A DNA stretch of 64,000 nt from NCBI GenBank assembly GCA_032622095.1, contig CP136065.1, forward strand, positions 115,485,195 to 115,549,194, in the 5' to 3' direction. Positions within the stretch are counted from its first letter, which is position 1; the number at the start of each line of letters is the position of its first letter. The position numbers and the translations under genes are program-made. This DNA is from Siphonodentalium dalli (taxonomy: Eukaryota > Mollusca > Scaphopoda > Gadilida > Siphonodentaliidae). Under the pieces are notes generated by a model. The model did not search any database. It saw nothing but the letters and a program-made list of their open reading frames with translations, and was not told where the DNA came from. Below are positions 1 to 13,300 of the stretch, one piece after another.

Positions 1-164
1 AAATAAGGGCGGAGCCAGGGACGTAACTTGTCCATCCATTGTAATTCTTAAAATGTCTTCCTATCAAGAACCATCAGGCCTATTCAGCTTATATTTGGTA
101 TGGGTGACTAGGATTCAGAATTGGTCAGAGCCAATGACATAATTCTTTCCCTCATCAGTTATTT
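1..164 (+). repeat. Dispersed repeat monomer (gtgactgg-ttcagatttg family)
   Basis: Carries the recurring phrases 'gacataactctttccctc', 'caagaaccatcaggcc' and 'gggtgactaggattcag'. These recur at 1452-1744, 13884-14250, 19730-19890 and 20938-21300. It is interrupted by the Helentron-like copy A; the same family resumes after it (aaaacatcttctcaagaacc). Confidence 0.6.
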
Positions 165-1451
165 TTATGTTTACCCATACCATGTATGGTAAACATAGTG
201 TCGTTGTCCGAATTGACCACTCGTCGTTCGTCCGTCCGTCCGTCCGTCTGTCCGTCCGTCTGTCCGTCCGTAGACACTTCACGTGTAATGCGATAACTCA
301 AACATTTTCTATCCAATCAGAAGCAAATTTTGTATATGGGTATATCAACCCAAAATACAGATCGAGTTCGAATTTGGGTTTGATCCGAGTTTTTGTTACA
401 GAGTTATGGCCCTTTTTCTACTTAAAATTCACACATTCTGCCATAACTCAAACATTTTTTATCTGATTGGAACCAAATTTGGTATGTGAGTTTCACAGCC
501 CAAAATACAGATCTAGTTCGAATATGGGTTTGATCCGATTTATTTTAAAGGAGTTATGACCCTTTTTCGAAGAAAAAATTGAAAAAAAAATCGATTTAAA
601 CAAAAAAATATTTTTAACTTTTATAATAATAATTAAAAAAATGTCATTGACATTGTCATTTGTTTTCATTTAGATATTGATGATTATGATACAAGTTTTA
701 AAAAGATTTCCAATGTGTCCCTTTAATTTTTTTAAATAATTAAAAACAATTATAACCATTATAACTCTGCCAAGGGTACCCCGAATCACCACACCAAATT
801 TGATTAAATCGGTCATTTGGACTACTTACTAGTAGCTATTGATAAAGCTATATTATTTTCTGATGTCTCTTATGCCAATGTGCAAATAATCTGATAAAGA
901 AGCCTGTGGTATCTAATTTAAAATAAAGATTCAACAATAAATATCACATGATATTAACAGTAGACTTGGACATCTGTGCTGCAGAGTTATATCTTCAGAT
1001 GGTCTGATATCATTATAATTGTTATTGGTTTAATAGAGGTCAGCGTTCAACATAAACAATTCCTGTGATTTTTTGATAGCTGTGCTATATAATTGATATT
1101 AATGGGTCAGTGGTGAGGTTGCTTATCTGTATACTAGGACACATTATTATTGTAAACTTAAATTGGACTCTCTTAACCCAAGTATTCCATGTCCAGGGCA
1201 CACCTACACATTTAACCCACGGACTTGCTGGCTGTGGCGGTTTAGCATTACAGATCCTGTACCAGTGCATTCTCTTATATAAATGCCAGTGACCCATAAA
1301 TTCCAATAATTTGTGTTATGTACATTTGTCTATAATAGTACATAACAGTATACTCTATAATTCAACACCAAAACTCTCATTTATCCGATCATATTAAATT
1401 TTTATCGCCAAGGGATGGGTTAACATCTGCCGATCGTGATCGGCCTCTCGT
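165..1451 (+). mobile_element. Helentron/HINE-like non-autonomous element, copy A
   Basis: The 5' end is ttatgtttacccataccat with a near-palindrome, followed directly by a (GTCY)n microsatellite at 225-272. Next comes a core of about 130-bp monomers (gataactcaaacatttt...gagttatggccctttttc). The 3' end is GCCGATCGTGATCGGC then ctctcgt. A subterminal inverted pair (ATGTTTACCCATACC / ggatgggttaacat) links the two ends. It sits in an older repeat whose phrase 'gtaattcttaaaac' is split at TT, which supports the boundaries. Assignment to Helentrons is inferred from structure only. Confidence 0.65.
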
Positions 1452-1744
1452 TAAAACATCTTCTCAAGAACCATTTGGCATATTTGGTATACATTTTGGT
1501 ATAGAGAGTCCTTGGGTGACTGGGTTCAGATTTGTTGAAATGGGTTCTCCAGGTCAAATAGGGGTGCGACAAGGGACATAACTCTTCCCCCAAAGTAATT
1601 CTAAAAATGGCGCTCCTCAAGAGCCATCAGTCCTATTTATTTAGCCTATATGTAGTAACCAGTATGAAGGGTCCTTGTGTTACTTGGGACTGGGTTACAG
1701 ATTTGTTAAAATGGGTTCGACCAATCAAGAAATGGCATTTGGTG
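1452..1744 (+). repeat. Dispersed repeat monomers continuing from 1-164
   Basis: Two degenerate monomers with 'cttctcaagaacc', 'gggtgactgggttcagatttgtt' and 'gggacataactc'. They are interrupted by the LINE that follows. Confidence 0.55.
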
Positions 1745-3170
1745 TATATGGCCTATGGAGACGTTCACCAACCATCCAACTACAGACCAGTATCACTCAC
1801 TTCAACATGCTGTAAGCTACTAGAGCACGTCCTGTGTAGACATATCCGCGACCACCTGGAACTCTGCAACCTACTGACTGATAGAAACCACGGATTTAGA
1901 TCTGGCCACTCATGTGTAACCCAGCTTGTAAACACCACACAAGATCTACTATCGTCCTTTGACTCGGAGAAGCAAACTGACATGGCAATCCTCGACTTTT
2001 CCAAAGCATTTGACACGGTACCACACCAGAGTCTGCTATACAAACTGAAGTCATACGGAATCACAGGACAAATACACACCTGGCTGACAAGCTTCCTAAC
2101 AAAAAGGCATATGAGAGTAGTGTTGGAAGGAGAATCATCCAAAAGTGTTCCAGTGGAATCGGGAGTACCCCAAGGTACAGTACTAGGACCCCTACTATTC
2201 CTCTGCCACATCAACGACCTTCCATAACCAGTCAAATCAGAAGTAAGACTCTTTGCTGATGACTGCATACTATACCGCCAGATAAATGACCACCAAGACC
2301 ACATCCAACTACAACGGGATCTGACATCACTGGAAGAATGGGCGAAAACCTGGGGGATGAGATTCAATGCTGGAAAATGCTCCATAATGTCCATGAAGAA
2401 CAAGGACAAGAACAAAACATCGTTCATCTACCAGCTTGACCATCAAATTCTGCAATCAGTCAAACAAAGCGTCTACCTTGGACTGACCATCACAGACGAC
2501 CTAAAATGGTCAACGCACATATCCAAGATCACTGGAAGGGCCAATAGCACCTTAGGCTTCCTACGCAGAAACTTACGAAGAGCGGACAGTAAATCCAGAG
2601 AGACCGCATATAGAGCTATGGTAATAACATCACTCGAATATGGAGCAGAAATATGGGACCCCGCCGCAGTAGGAGAAATAGAGAAGTTAGAGAAAGTGCA
2701 GAGAAGAGCGGCAAGATTCATCACCAACAACTATAGAGACCGGGAAAAAGGCGCAGTAACCACCATGATTGATGGCCTAAGGTTAGACTCACTAGAGATC
2801 CGCAGAAAGATGAAGAGAATAGAACTCTTCGGCAAGGTGGTTGAGGGGATAATCCCAGCCATACACACACATGATTTACTAATGGATAAGAAAGGAAGGA
2901 AAATTCGAGCAAAAAAGTTTCCAGACCACAAAAGTGATAACATAATTTCGAGCCAAGAGTGTATCAACTCACGATCGTTCGAACCAATAAGAGCCAACAC
3001 GGAACAATATAAACATTCATTCTTCGTGAGAACGATCAGGGAGTGGAACAGTATAGAAGATTACGCATGCTCGGGGAATACAACAGGAGAAACACCAGAG
3101 TAGTAGCAACGACACGACAACAGCCGAGAGGCTCCTGCGCCGGAAAAATACAGATACAAATACAGGAGAG
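1745..3170 (+). pseudogene. 5'-truncated LINE (Jockey/CR1-group) reverse transcriptase
   Basis: One frame runs from about 1755 to 3103 with a single stop (TAA at 2225-2227). Visible RT parts: [55 protein letters not shown] (2252-2278), YLGLTITDDLKWSTHI, and a C-terminal KLEKVQRRAARF segment. The endonuclease and 5' part are missing, as is usual for target-primed LINE copies. The stop falls just before the FADD box. It lies in the intron upstream of SAFB exon 1, same strand. Confidence 0.9.
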
Positions 3171-3469
3171 TTGGGATCAAAATTTGTTTGAATGGGGTCC
3201 ACCATTAAAAAAGGGGAGCATGTCAGGTTGTAACTTTGCCACAGTTAGGAAAGATTGAGGTATTAGTTGTAAAATTCCAACATGTGCAAAGGAATTTTAC
3301 GAACTTGGGAGTGTGTTTGCTTCAGTTGAGAGGGAGCAGACTATGGACTATGTGGGGTGGGGGGATCTGGACCATATTTCAAGGTGGACACCCCGCTGCT
3401 CAACGGAGACCCTCTAGGCAATGTCCCTCTTTAGGACTACTTGTTTTTAAGTGAATTTGACAAGTACTA

Positions 3470-3550
3470 ACTCTTATGGTCTTCCGAGTCCCAGTCTTCC
3501 TAGTCTTTACAGTCTGGTGGGCATCTCCACAGTCATTGACTGTCTTGTTC
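3470..3550 (+). repeat. Repeat shared with 21470-21535
   Basis: 'gagtcccagtcttcc-tagtctttacagtctggtggg' followed by 'cagtcattgactgtcttgtt' recurs with few changes at 21475-21540, where it abuts a LINE fragment. The rest of 3171-3790 shows nothing I recognise. Confidence 0.5.
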
Positions 3551-3791
3551 TTCTAAACTATAAACCCAACATGTACATACTAATCAACATTAAAGCATGT
3601 TCTTTAATATCTCCAGCCAAACACAAACGGAAATCCTAGCATATTAGTTCTGAATACATTATTTTATATTAGGACTGTTTCAATTCAATTTTCATTGTGA
3701 TTGTTGCCAAGATTCAAAACTATGGTGTTTAAATGTCAGCAAATGACTTCCTGTCCAGAATACTGCAACAAAACATGCAGAAGTTGATACA

Positions 3792-4193
3792 TGTCCCATC
3801 AGTCACGAAAATAATGTCCCATCAGTCACGCCAACTACCACTCCATGGTTTTGAATGGGCATGGTCATGGAAACATAAACCATATTAGGGGGAAGCAAAA
3901 TGCAATAGTTACATATTGAGTCAATTAGACATGAGTGTTACATTATTTGTTATATGTAGTGCTCCTTTGCTTGAGGGTACTCAAAAATCGTGTCCGAACA
4001 GTGTCCCATCAGTCACATGACAAACAATCAAACTATTTGTCCATGTTATACTTCCTCATTGAAGCAGTAATAAATAGTGTTAGAGAGTGGTTCACACTCT
4101 TTAAGAAACACATATATAATTATATGAAGCATCACTCAAATTTAAATAACAAGGGTCCAAAAAGCAGATTTTCTAGCTTGTCCCATCAGTCAC
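3792..4193 (+). repeat. Four exact copies of TGTCCCATCAGTCAC upstream of SAFB exon 1
   Basis: The 15-mer occurs at 3792, 3815, 4002 and 4179, all on the + strand and with no mismatch. The flanking sequence differs and the spacing is irregular. The last copy ends 77 bases before the exon-1 acceptor. No element ends are visible. Confidence 0.85.
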
Positions 4194-4270
4194 AAGTGAA
4201 AATGACCGGGGAAGAAATATCTATGTTCATTTTTAGCATTGAATAACACATTGTCTTCCCTGTATTTCAG

Positions 4271-4364
4271 GCACTGGAAGATGAAGGCTTGGACATTGAT
4301 GAGCATTTGTTTGAAACAACTGAAATGACCCCAAAAAAATCAATCGGTGGTGGAACAAAAGCAA
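4271..4364 (+). CDS. SAFB: SAFB exon 1 in window (post-SAP segment)
   Basis: Acceptor tgtatttcag, then GCA CTG GAA GAT GAA (ALEDEG...), matching the conserved residues after the SAP helix in vertebrate SAFB. It enters in phase 0 and ends in phase 1 at a strong GTAAGT donor (4365). A GC donor, GCAAGT, overlaps at 4361; its use would end the exon in phase 0 four bases earlier. The sequence continues basic and Gly-rich ([12 protein letters not shown]). Confidence 0.9.
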
Positions 4365-7300
4365 GTAAGTATTATAAATCGCATATTATGCTCCGACCCT
4401 TGTAGGAGGTTCATGGTAGAGGTGCCATGATTATTAGCTCAACTTTACTTTGTAAAATAAAATTTGTCACGGATGTTAACAATGACATGTAGATGGGAAC
4501 GAGTCATTTTTGGGTCATTCGGGCAAAAAACATGGCTGCCAGCAGCCCTCTTGGATTTTACTCTTTGTATGACTAAATCCTTTAGCACGGGCTACAGGTC
4601 GTACCTTTAGTGTGATCATCATGAAATTGTTCATTGGCTGTTGAAATTGGAATGTAGATGGGAACGAGTCATTTTGGGGTCATTCGGACAAAAAAACATG
4701 GCCACCAGCGGGCCACAGGTCGCATTGTTCGTCTGATCATCATGAAATTTGTCATGGATGTTAATATTGACATGTGGATGGGAACAAGTAATTTTGGGTT
4801 CATTCAGCCCAAAAACATGGCCGCCAGCAGCCATCTTGGATTTTACTCTTTCACAGCGTTTAACGATGTCCCCAAATTAAAGAGATGTCCCCAAATTAAA
4901 AAAACAAAAATTTGAAAAAGCAAAAAAAATTTATATACAAATATACAATCTAAAATTGGATATATATCATGTCATATCTATTTAAAAGGGCAGGATTTAT
5001 TAAAGTGATGAAATTTTTTCAGAAATGTAATAAAACTTTAATTAAACTAGTACAGGATGGAAATATATCTCATTCTATTGTGAGATATGGGTCAAAATCT
5101 CAAAAGTGACAATTTTTACGTAACACCCCTAATCATTGGTAGAAAATTAAAACAGTGCTTAGCTGTGGTTATATTTCTATTTTTATTGATAGCTGAGGTT
5201 ACATTGAGATTTTAAAATGCACGCGTTTTATTATAATCATTATATTATTCTTGCTCCAGCCTTCCAAACATTGCAATACCTGTAAAAATGCCATGTAACA
5301 GATGGGATTTCCAAACTTTGAGTACAATTTTTTTTTAAACTACCAAATGTAATTGATATAATTTTCTCTAAAAAGTATACATAAAACTAGATAATTATTC
5401 TGAACGTGTAATTATATCCAGTATGTAAAAGGTGTTTCTGAATTTCAGCTGTTTCTGCGTGTAACACTTTTTATGTCGTTCCTGTTACCATATAACAAAA
5501 ACTGCAGTTAGCAGTTATGAGGATGCGGACATAGATGGCTATTTGAGCCTAAGTGATAGGACATGATGGCAATGTATGTGAAAGTAAACATGTATGCATT
5601 TAAGAAGCTGTTTTTCGATGCTGAAGCGATTAAGTTGTTACGTTTAGGGAGTATGTTAATTCGGTGTCATTCCTGTTACCACGATATAGCAAGAAAATAT
5701 AATTAAATCAGTATCCGCTTTATTTTTTTAGTTTACTTTACAAAAGTTCTTTAAAACTAAAATAAAATGGATTTATCTCTCTGGTTATTTCAAACTGAAA
5801 AATCTCATCAAAAATAAAAATGTCATTCCTGTTGCTGTCATCCCTGTTACTTGAACCAATAAAAAGTAACAGATATGACTAATAGTAACAGGAATGACAA
5901 ACATATATCAGTTGATAGGATTTCTAAAATAAGAACAGCAAACATTATCAAACCTGTATTTTCTGTTGTGGTGTGTACACAATTTACGTTGTCAGGTAGG
6001 ATATCTGTGTTGGGTTGCAATCTTGAGATTGGGTGTTGCCCGAGTTTTCGTACCTACATTATATCTTGCAGGTGGGTTAATATGGGGTAGGGAAGGGTGG
6101 CATTGCGAACGGACCTCGTGATATTGATGCAAGTTCATTCAACATTAATTTTCATAACTTCAGAACATTTAGCTGGACAAGTGGGCTACTAGTAGTATAT
6201 TTGTCTAAGTTTGGATGGATAGCCAAAGTTAAATATTTTCCAGGAACGGTTTGGGTGCTGTGCACATTACTTGGACCGAATAAGTGGGTGCATTGGTTGG
6301 GTTAAATGGATAGGACACAAAATCTTGCTTGCACCTATCACCACTACATGTAGCATATTGTCATTGGAAACAAAATTTTCGCCATCAATCTTCATCAGCA
6401 TATTTGTTATTTATGGTCTAATGAAATTAATTCTGCTATTCTTGCTGTAGTGTAATGCTAGCTGCTTAGAATATATTAAACATACATATACTGATATCTA
6501 GAGTGTCATTACTGTTACCGTTGTATCATTCATGTTACCGGCAAGTCATTCCTGTTACAATGTACATATAGTTTTGCAAAAAATATCTACAAAAATAGTT
6601 CAAAAACAATACTGATCATGTTGTTTAGTCTGGACACAGCAAACATTCTAATATATCATTAATAAATGAGGTATCATTTTTTTAGAATCTACAGGAGGAA
6701 GCAAGCAATATTTTTTGGGGTTTTACATGGAATGAGCATTAGAATGATGTAAAAGTTATTTATATGTTGGGGTATTCCATTGTATGCTTTATATAATGTT
6801 TGGGTAATTTTGTTTATGCAGTGGTCATAATATGGGCTTCAATAGTATGTATTTGATAGTTAACTGGATCTATTTTGTTAGTAACAGGAATGACAAGCAG
6901 AAAAGCACCAAAGAGAAACAATGCGTTGCTATGGCAACAGGATCTTGAATCCAGCTCTGCTGAGACACGTAGGATGTCCCCTGTGGACTCGCCTTCCATA
7001 TTAAATGAATAAACACTCTCCCTATGAATGTTCTAAATTTCACAAAATGGAACCCCAAAATGTGCACTTTTGAGATTTTGACCCATATATGTCCTGTTAG
7101 AAGCCAAGATACTGCATTTCACGGGTTTAGATTTAAAAAATTTCTCACGACGTGACGACCATGGTCGGCACGCCAGATCCGATATCCCCAAATTAGACCA
7201 ATATAAAGGCCTGCTCTAATGCCATTTCCGAGAGAGGTTTCAGCCAAATGCAATTGTTACTGGGAAAACATCAGGGATCGACAAAAGATGAGACTCTTGA

Positions 7301-10300
7301 TAAACTAATTAGAATACGCATGTTTCCACTCCCTTTGGACAACACATCCATCAATGAAATTATAAATATATTTGACAAGGACTTCAACAAAAACAGACAT
7401 ATTAAGTTACATTAGTTACAGTGAAACATTAAAGGGTAATGAAGTCATTATGAACACTAAATTTGGGCATTTTAATTTTTATGATTTATCATTATGGGAC
7501 GATCTCATATTATATCCAACAGAATGTATGCAACATGGATGATTGCAAAATACACTCATACAGGTGCTCTTTGAAAAAATGGAAACAACAAGATAATTTT
7601 AATGAAAATGAGTTATTCTTAAAGCACATGAGTGTATATGGCACTCATTCATTGCTCAATTTATTCATTTGTTGGCTGTATAAATCTTGTTGGGTATAAT
7701 GAGATGGTCCCATAAAATAAATGGCAATATTTAGTGTCCAGTACCCCTTTAAAACATCAGTTTTGCCTAGTTTAGTAGTTACAGTAGTTACTTGTTATTA
7801 GTTCAAAATAAAGGAAATACTGATTCTGTTGCTCAACACATGCAGTGTTTATTTATGATCAACTTGATCTAAGTAATTGTGTAATGACTTTTAGATAAGA
7901 TATACAGTCAGTTTTGGCAACTGTAACTTAATAATATTTCTGTTTGTTGATGAGCCTATTTGAACTTTCTGGATTGAAATTTTCATTAAATATTTTCACC
8001 CTTTTTATGACCTGTTTGTGTGTGTATATACTATTACTATATTGCTTCATTTGACCACAACATATCAACTTTCTAACTTCAGGTTCACATTAAATTAAAT
8101 TTTAATTGGCAATACCCATAATCAGTATGTTGGTGGACTGCTTGGAGAAATTTCAAGCACCATACTTCTATAAAATGGCTTTGTTGATGTCAAATGATCC
8201 AATATTCCCAAAGTGGTCAATAAATATCAGATTGTAACTTACAAAACTTGAAAATATAAGGATAATATTACTTGCTGAATGCTTCAGAACAAACCAGATA
8301 GACCCTATTTTAGGCTTACTTTTAAAAAAAATTCTCCTTGGGGGGAACCCCCGGACCCCCTATAGTCAGAAGTGGGTACCCCCCCCTCCCGAACCAACCC
8401 CCGCGGTTTCCCTAAATGTCGCCAATTGAAAATATAAGGGTGCTGAATGCTTCAGAACCAACCAGATAGACCCCATTTTAGGCTTACTTTTCAAAAAAAT
8501 TCTCTACGGTTTCCCTAAATGTCCCCAAATTAGGCTAAATCTAAAGGCCTGGTAGACCAGACATCTAAACTTATAAAGGATCCCTAGTCTACACCAGACC
8601 ATCAAGCAAATCTCCCGCACATGTGTTTGGTTGGTATCGTTTTCCGCATTCGGATTTCAGAGGTAAAATCAAAAATCAAGATATGATCAATCCCCTTATA
8701 TATTGGGGGCATTTCTACAAAGAAACAGGTGCCCCCAAACGATTCCTGGATATGTCCCTCGTGCAAACCCAACCTGGGCTATCTACATGTACCTTATGCC
8801 ATTATCAGCTGGAGTTTTACTACTGCATTCATTATTTTCTATATTTGCAGAGAGAAGAATAAGAGACAAAGATAAGGTATGGATTACCAATATTAATCAA
8901 GATCTATAAATCAGAGCTCATGATCTGTTCTATTCTTATGTTACACCTCCACTCAAAGTGAATAGCAATGCCATAATAAAATAATGCACTTTGTTTCCTC
9001 TGATTCTACTTTCCTCCAAATAAACCTCCCTGCTCGAAATATTTTATTGCTCACTGCTGGACTGTTTGTTGTCAAATGAAATTGCCACAGGGATAAGCTG
9101 ATTGCATTGATCTTTTCCGACAACTCTGTACATGATTGTGTTTCCTGGACATCAGGAGATCCAAGATGACATTTGGCATCTATGGTATTGGACCATCAAA
9201 GCGCGACTTTGTAACTTTAAATTTTTTGACTTACCATCGTTGTTGTGGCCATCTTCAATTTTACATTTGAATTCATCTCACACCTTGTAGCACATTTATT
9301 GAACAAATGTTTTAGTGTAAACATATTTTTATTTCCAAATCCAACATAACATAATATACAGATGATACAAAATTAATATGCAAAATAGAAGTGATAATGT
9401 ATGGAAATGAGGATCAGACAACAAGCCCGAGTGCTTATATGAAGTCTTCTCCTCTTTGGCGACATGCCCCTTCCCCAATAAGTGAGGGAGGGGTATCGAT
9501 CAGACGGGAAAGGATTAAAATAATGTTATTTGGAGAAATGGAAATATATGGCTAAGTTTGAGTTAGGGATAAAAACGGAGACGATAGTGTTAGGGATAGT
9601 AAGAAGCACAGGGTGAGAGAGAGAGGTGAGAAAGTAAAACACAGGAGGGGGGACAGATGAATCGTGAAATGATGACAGCGGTGGGGAGTTTTCAATAATT
9701 GTTCCGTGATAAAAATAATGCTCGTCTAGTAATATGCATGCGTCAGGCTCCATGGGAAGGGGTCTATCGCAATGGCCAATTCTTATTCAATGGTTTTCAC
9801 TGTGAATATCGCAGCATCCTTGATGTGGAATCATTTCACGAGTATACAAAATTGTGACGAGTAATTAACATACAAAATAATCGTTATCGGAAGACATTTA
9901 GAACTACATATATAATGGAGAATGTCGTGCTGCCGCATAATGTGGCTGGAATCCAAAGCAATTAGTTACCCGTACAAATCATGGAAACCTTTTTGTTCTC
10001 ATGATATATGTCTGTACTGCATTAAATATTTGTTTGTTTTTGCGAAGGCTAAGCTACCTTGATCCCTGCATTAGAGTATTCTCAGATAGGGCAACATTGG
10101 GTAGGGAGTCATAGTTCTCTACTGGGCTCTTGATAAAATGTACATTCAAAGAGATAGTGGTAAGTTGTCTCAAGTTCCCCACATAAACAGAAGGGAGAAA
10201 TTTTTACATGGTTATCTGTCAGGTCAGAACTCAGGTGGCTGCAGTTCAATCTTAACCGTGTATGAAGGATATGAGATTTACGGGAATTTACTATGATAAA

Positions 10301-13300
10301 AATAGGCAGGTGGACGTATATTGTCATTGCAGATGGTAAGAACGAATCCATATAATAGTCATAGTTAATATTCGAGGGTAGTCTTATATTTTCAAATCTG
10401 AAGTTATATCTGGAATTGTTTGCCTGAATTGGTCGTACATAATTTCTTAAAATTGATGGAGCAGTTCCACGTTTCATTTAAACAAAATTGGCATAGCTTG
10501 TGTTTTCTATGACGTGAAGAAAGGAGTTCCCAGCCAGTTTCTGATAAAAGGCGCACATTACTCGTACTGATGGTTGCACCTGTTACTATTCGGACCATTT
10601 CGTACTGTACCTTTTCAATGTCATCACTAAGATAATCAGGGCAGTTATCCCACACAGGGGAGGCATATTCCAGTATTGGTCGGATAAATGTGTAATGTAT
10701 TTTTTCAAGCGTTATTCTGCTTAGTCTATATCTATGTTTATGTACTAAATTTACTCGACCCCATGCTTTATCGAGCATAGATCTGATGTGGATACCCCAT
10801 GAGCCCATGTTATCGAAAGTAAGTCCCAGATGTTTATGGCTGTCAACCTCAATAACTGTTGCGGTTCCCATGGTCAGATGTGGGTGATATACTGGCGTTT
10901 CTTTCCTGGAGATCAAGAGAGCTTCCATTTTCAGATGTTTTGAAAGTTTTCAGGCTTTTTTAGGATCACATCTAGATCCAATTTGAATGATTTTCCATGA
11001 AAAACATAGCTGGCAGCAGCCATCTTGTATTTTGCTCTTTACATGACTAAATCATTTGTCACACCCAATAACCATCAGATTGATCACAAACTTCATACTG
11101 CTCTCCAATTTGACCCCCATTATCCCCTCTCCAAGTTGAGCTACAGTGTCATTGACATTTTCATTGTCATAACTTTGATGTACATATATGTATACTCAAT
11201 CTCCTAACTTTATATAGATCTACATGAATATAGTTTGAAAACCTGCCGGGTTCAACTCATTTTGTCTACACTTGCAGCCCTTTCTATTTAGTAGAGCATT
11301 TCATCATGATAAAATCATTGTAACAAATTTATGGGGTGCTATAGTGGAATCAGCTTGTCTGTCTAGCCATCCGTGGACGCAATTTTGTCCGAGCTTGTTG
11401 TATTCCTACATTTTTGAATCAATTGTTTAAATTTGTTTTTAAACTTTACACATAAATTTAGTACTAAAGGAACCTATGCACCTGCGATTATGAGTTATGT
11501 CCAACTTTTGTCAGACGAGTTATCCTCGTTTTTCGACTTAGTAATTGTTCGCATCATTCATAATTTTGCCTTGAGCTTGTGTTCCTTGTGTTTTTTTTTG
11601 TCAAAAAACAAATATGTTAATTTGGCTACACCTAATGTAGCCCAATTGCACTGTGGTGGTATCCTTAGTCCCAATGGGACTGTCCCACCATTCTCCCTAC
11701 ATTAATTTAGGAAGATTTCTTTTTTCAATATTGGTATGTATGAACATCCTAACATGTCACACAATTACAGTTTAATGTCAATTTCATCTAACTCTAAGTT
11801 TGTTGATAGACAACTAAAAGTTAAACCATGATACAACCTCTTTGTTCATTATAGGAGGGTGATGAAGAAGATGAGAGTGTTATTGATGAAGAAGAAGAAA
11901 TGGATGAATCACAAACTGATCAAACTGATAAGGTTTGCAAAATATTTGGTTGCTAAATTGCATCATTTAGCATTGTAAAATTAGTTTGTTATATTACCCA
12001 CTCATTTTCTGATTGCTTGGGACATTTTCATAAATATAATTTTGACTTTCAGTGATTAAATGTACCTCTAGTCCACCTACTTTGGTCAGAGTTTAGATAA
12101 TTTAGGCCATTTAAAAAAAAAAAAATTATGGATAATTTTTCTCATAGTGTATTAAAATGGGATGGATGGAAGAATATAAAGAAAGATAACATCTTTGATA
12201 ATTACTCAACTTTTAATATCAAATTCTTTCTAAATTTTAATATCAAATTCGGTCTATTTGGTATGCTTTCGTACCATGATTTCACCATCGAACAATGTCC
12301 GTATGACACAAAGCGGTCCGGTAATTTGAAAAACAATTTGTATTTGAGTCTGACAATATAATTGACATTATTTTTGTTAGCTTGACCACCAAAAAAAAAA
12401 ATCTTCTTTTAACAAGACCGTGAATTACAAAAGAAAGTAGATAACATCAGTACAAACTAACATGAGTTCAATCTTGTGTTAACATGATAATATCAATCAG
12501 AAATATAAAGAAGGGGTTCGGTGGGTGGTCGGTGGGGAGGGGTGGGGTGCTCATTTGTTTTCACGATAAATTTGTATATGTGGTATGCTCTTTTAACAGT
12601 TAACTTTGTGGATTATTCGCATGCGTTGCCTCTAATGACATGAAGTAAAATAAATCAAGAACTAAGTTGAAGTAAATAGTATTGTACGGTTACATAGATA
12701 GATAAATTTATAGATAGATAAATGTATTACTCTTATCACTGTATCATGTGTTCTTTTTGTATGCAAACAAAAATCTAGCGGGAGACATTGACTCATTCGT
12801 ACACTATTCATATGATTACTACATTTCGTTGACTGCTATCATAACTAGATACCACTCATAGACAAATTCGTGGATATGGTCGTTGTTAAGAGCTATAATC
12901 CGTTCAATTCTGCATCTATTCTTAATTTCCATAATTAGTGACTTTAAAGACATGACATCGGGGGTGAACTTTGTTTTATAAATATAGTACTTCAATAGTG
13001 TGATCAATGTGGTATTTTTGTTTTTGTTGCCTGCTGTGGGTGGTAGGAGCAAACTTTCCTTTGATGTGGAAATATATATACCGGATTTTGCGAAACAAGC
13101 TTCAACATATTTTAAAAAAGACTTTACCATGGGACAATCGTAGAAAATGTGAATAATAGTTTCGTAGTTTGCATGACATCTCTGGCATGATCCATCTGCT
13201 ACTATGCGCATGTTTTTCAGTAGTTTATTCGTTCCGATGATCCTAGTTATTATTAGGTATTGGAACCAGCGGAATCAGTAATGAAATATTGTTGGGAATT

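Noticed and set aside
225-272. Open frames encoding SVRLSV- or TDRQTDR-type repeats at GTCY runs (also 24289, 57810)
   Set aside because: They are translations of a tetranucleotide microsatellite inside non-coding repeats.
1780-2427. 215-codon frame on the - strand
   Set aside because: It is the antisense shadow of the LINE reverse transcriptase on +.
3792-4193. Spaced identical 15-mers as a CRISPR-like array
   Set aside because: Spacing is irregular (23, 187 and 177 bases), the repeat is too short, and the DNA is from an intron-bearing eukaryotic gene.
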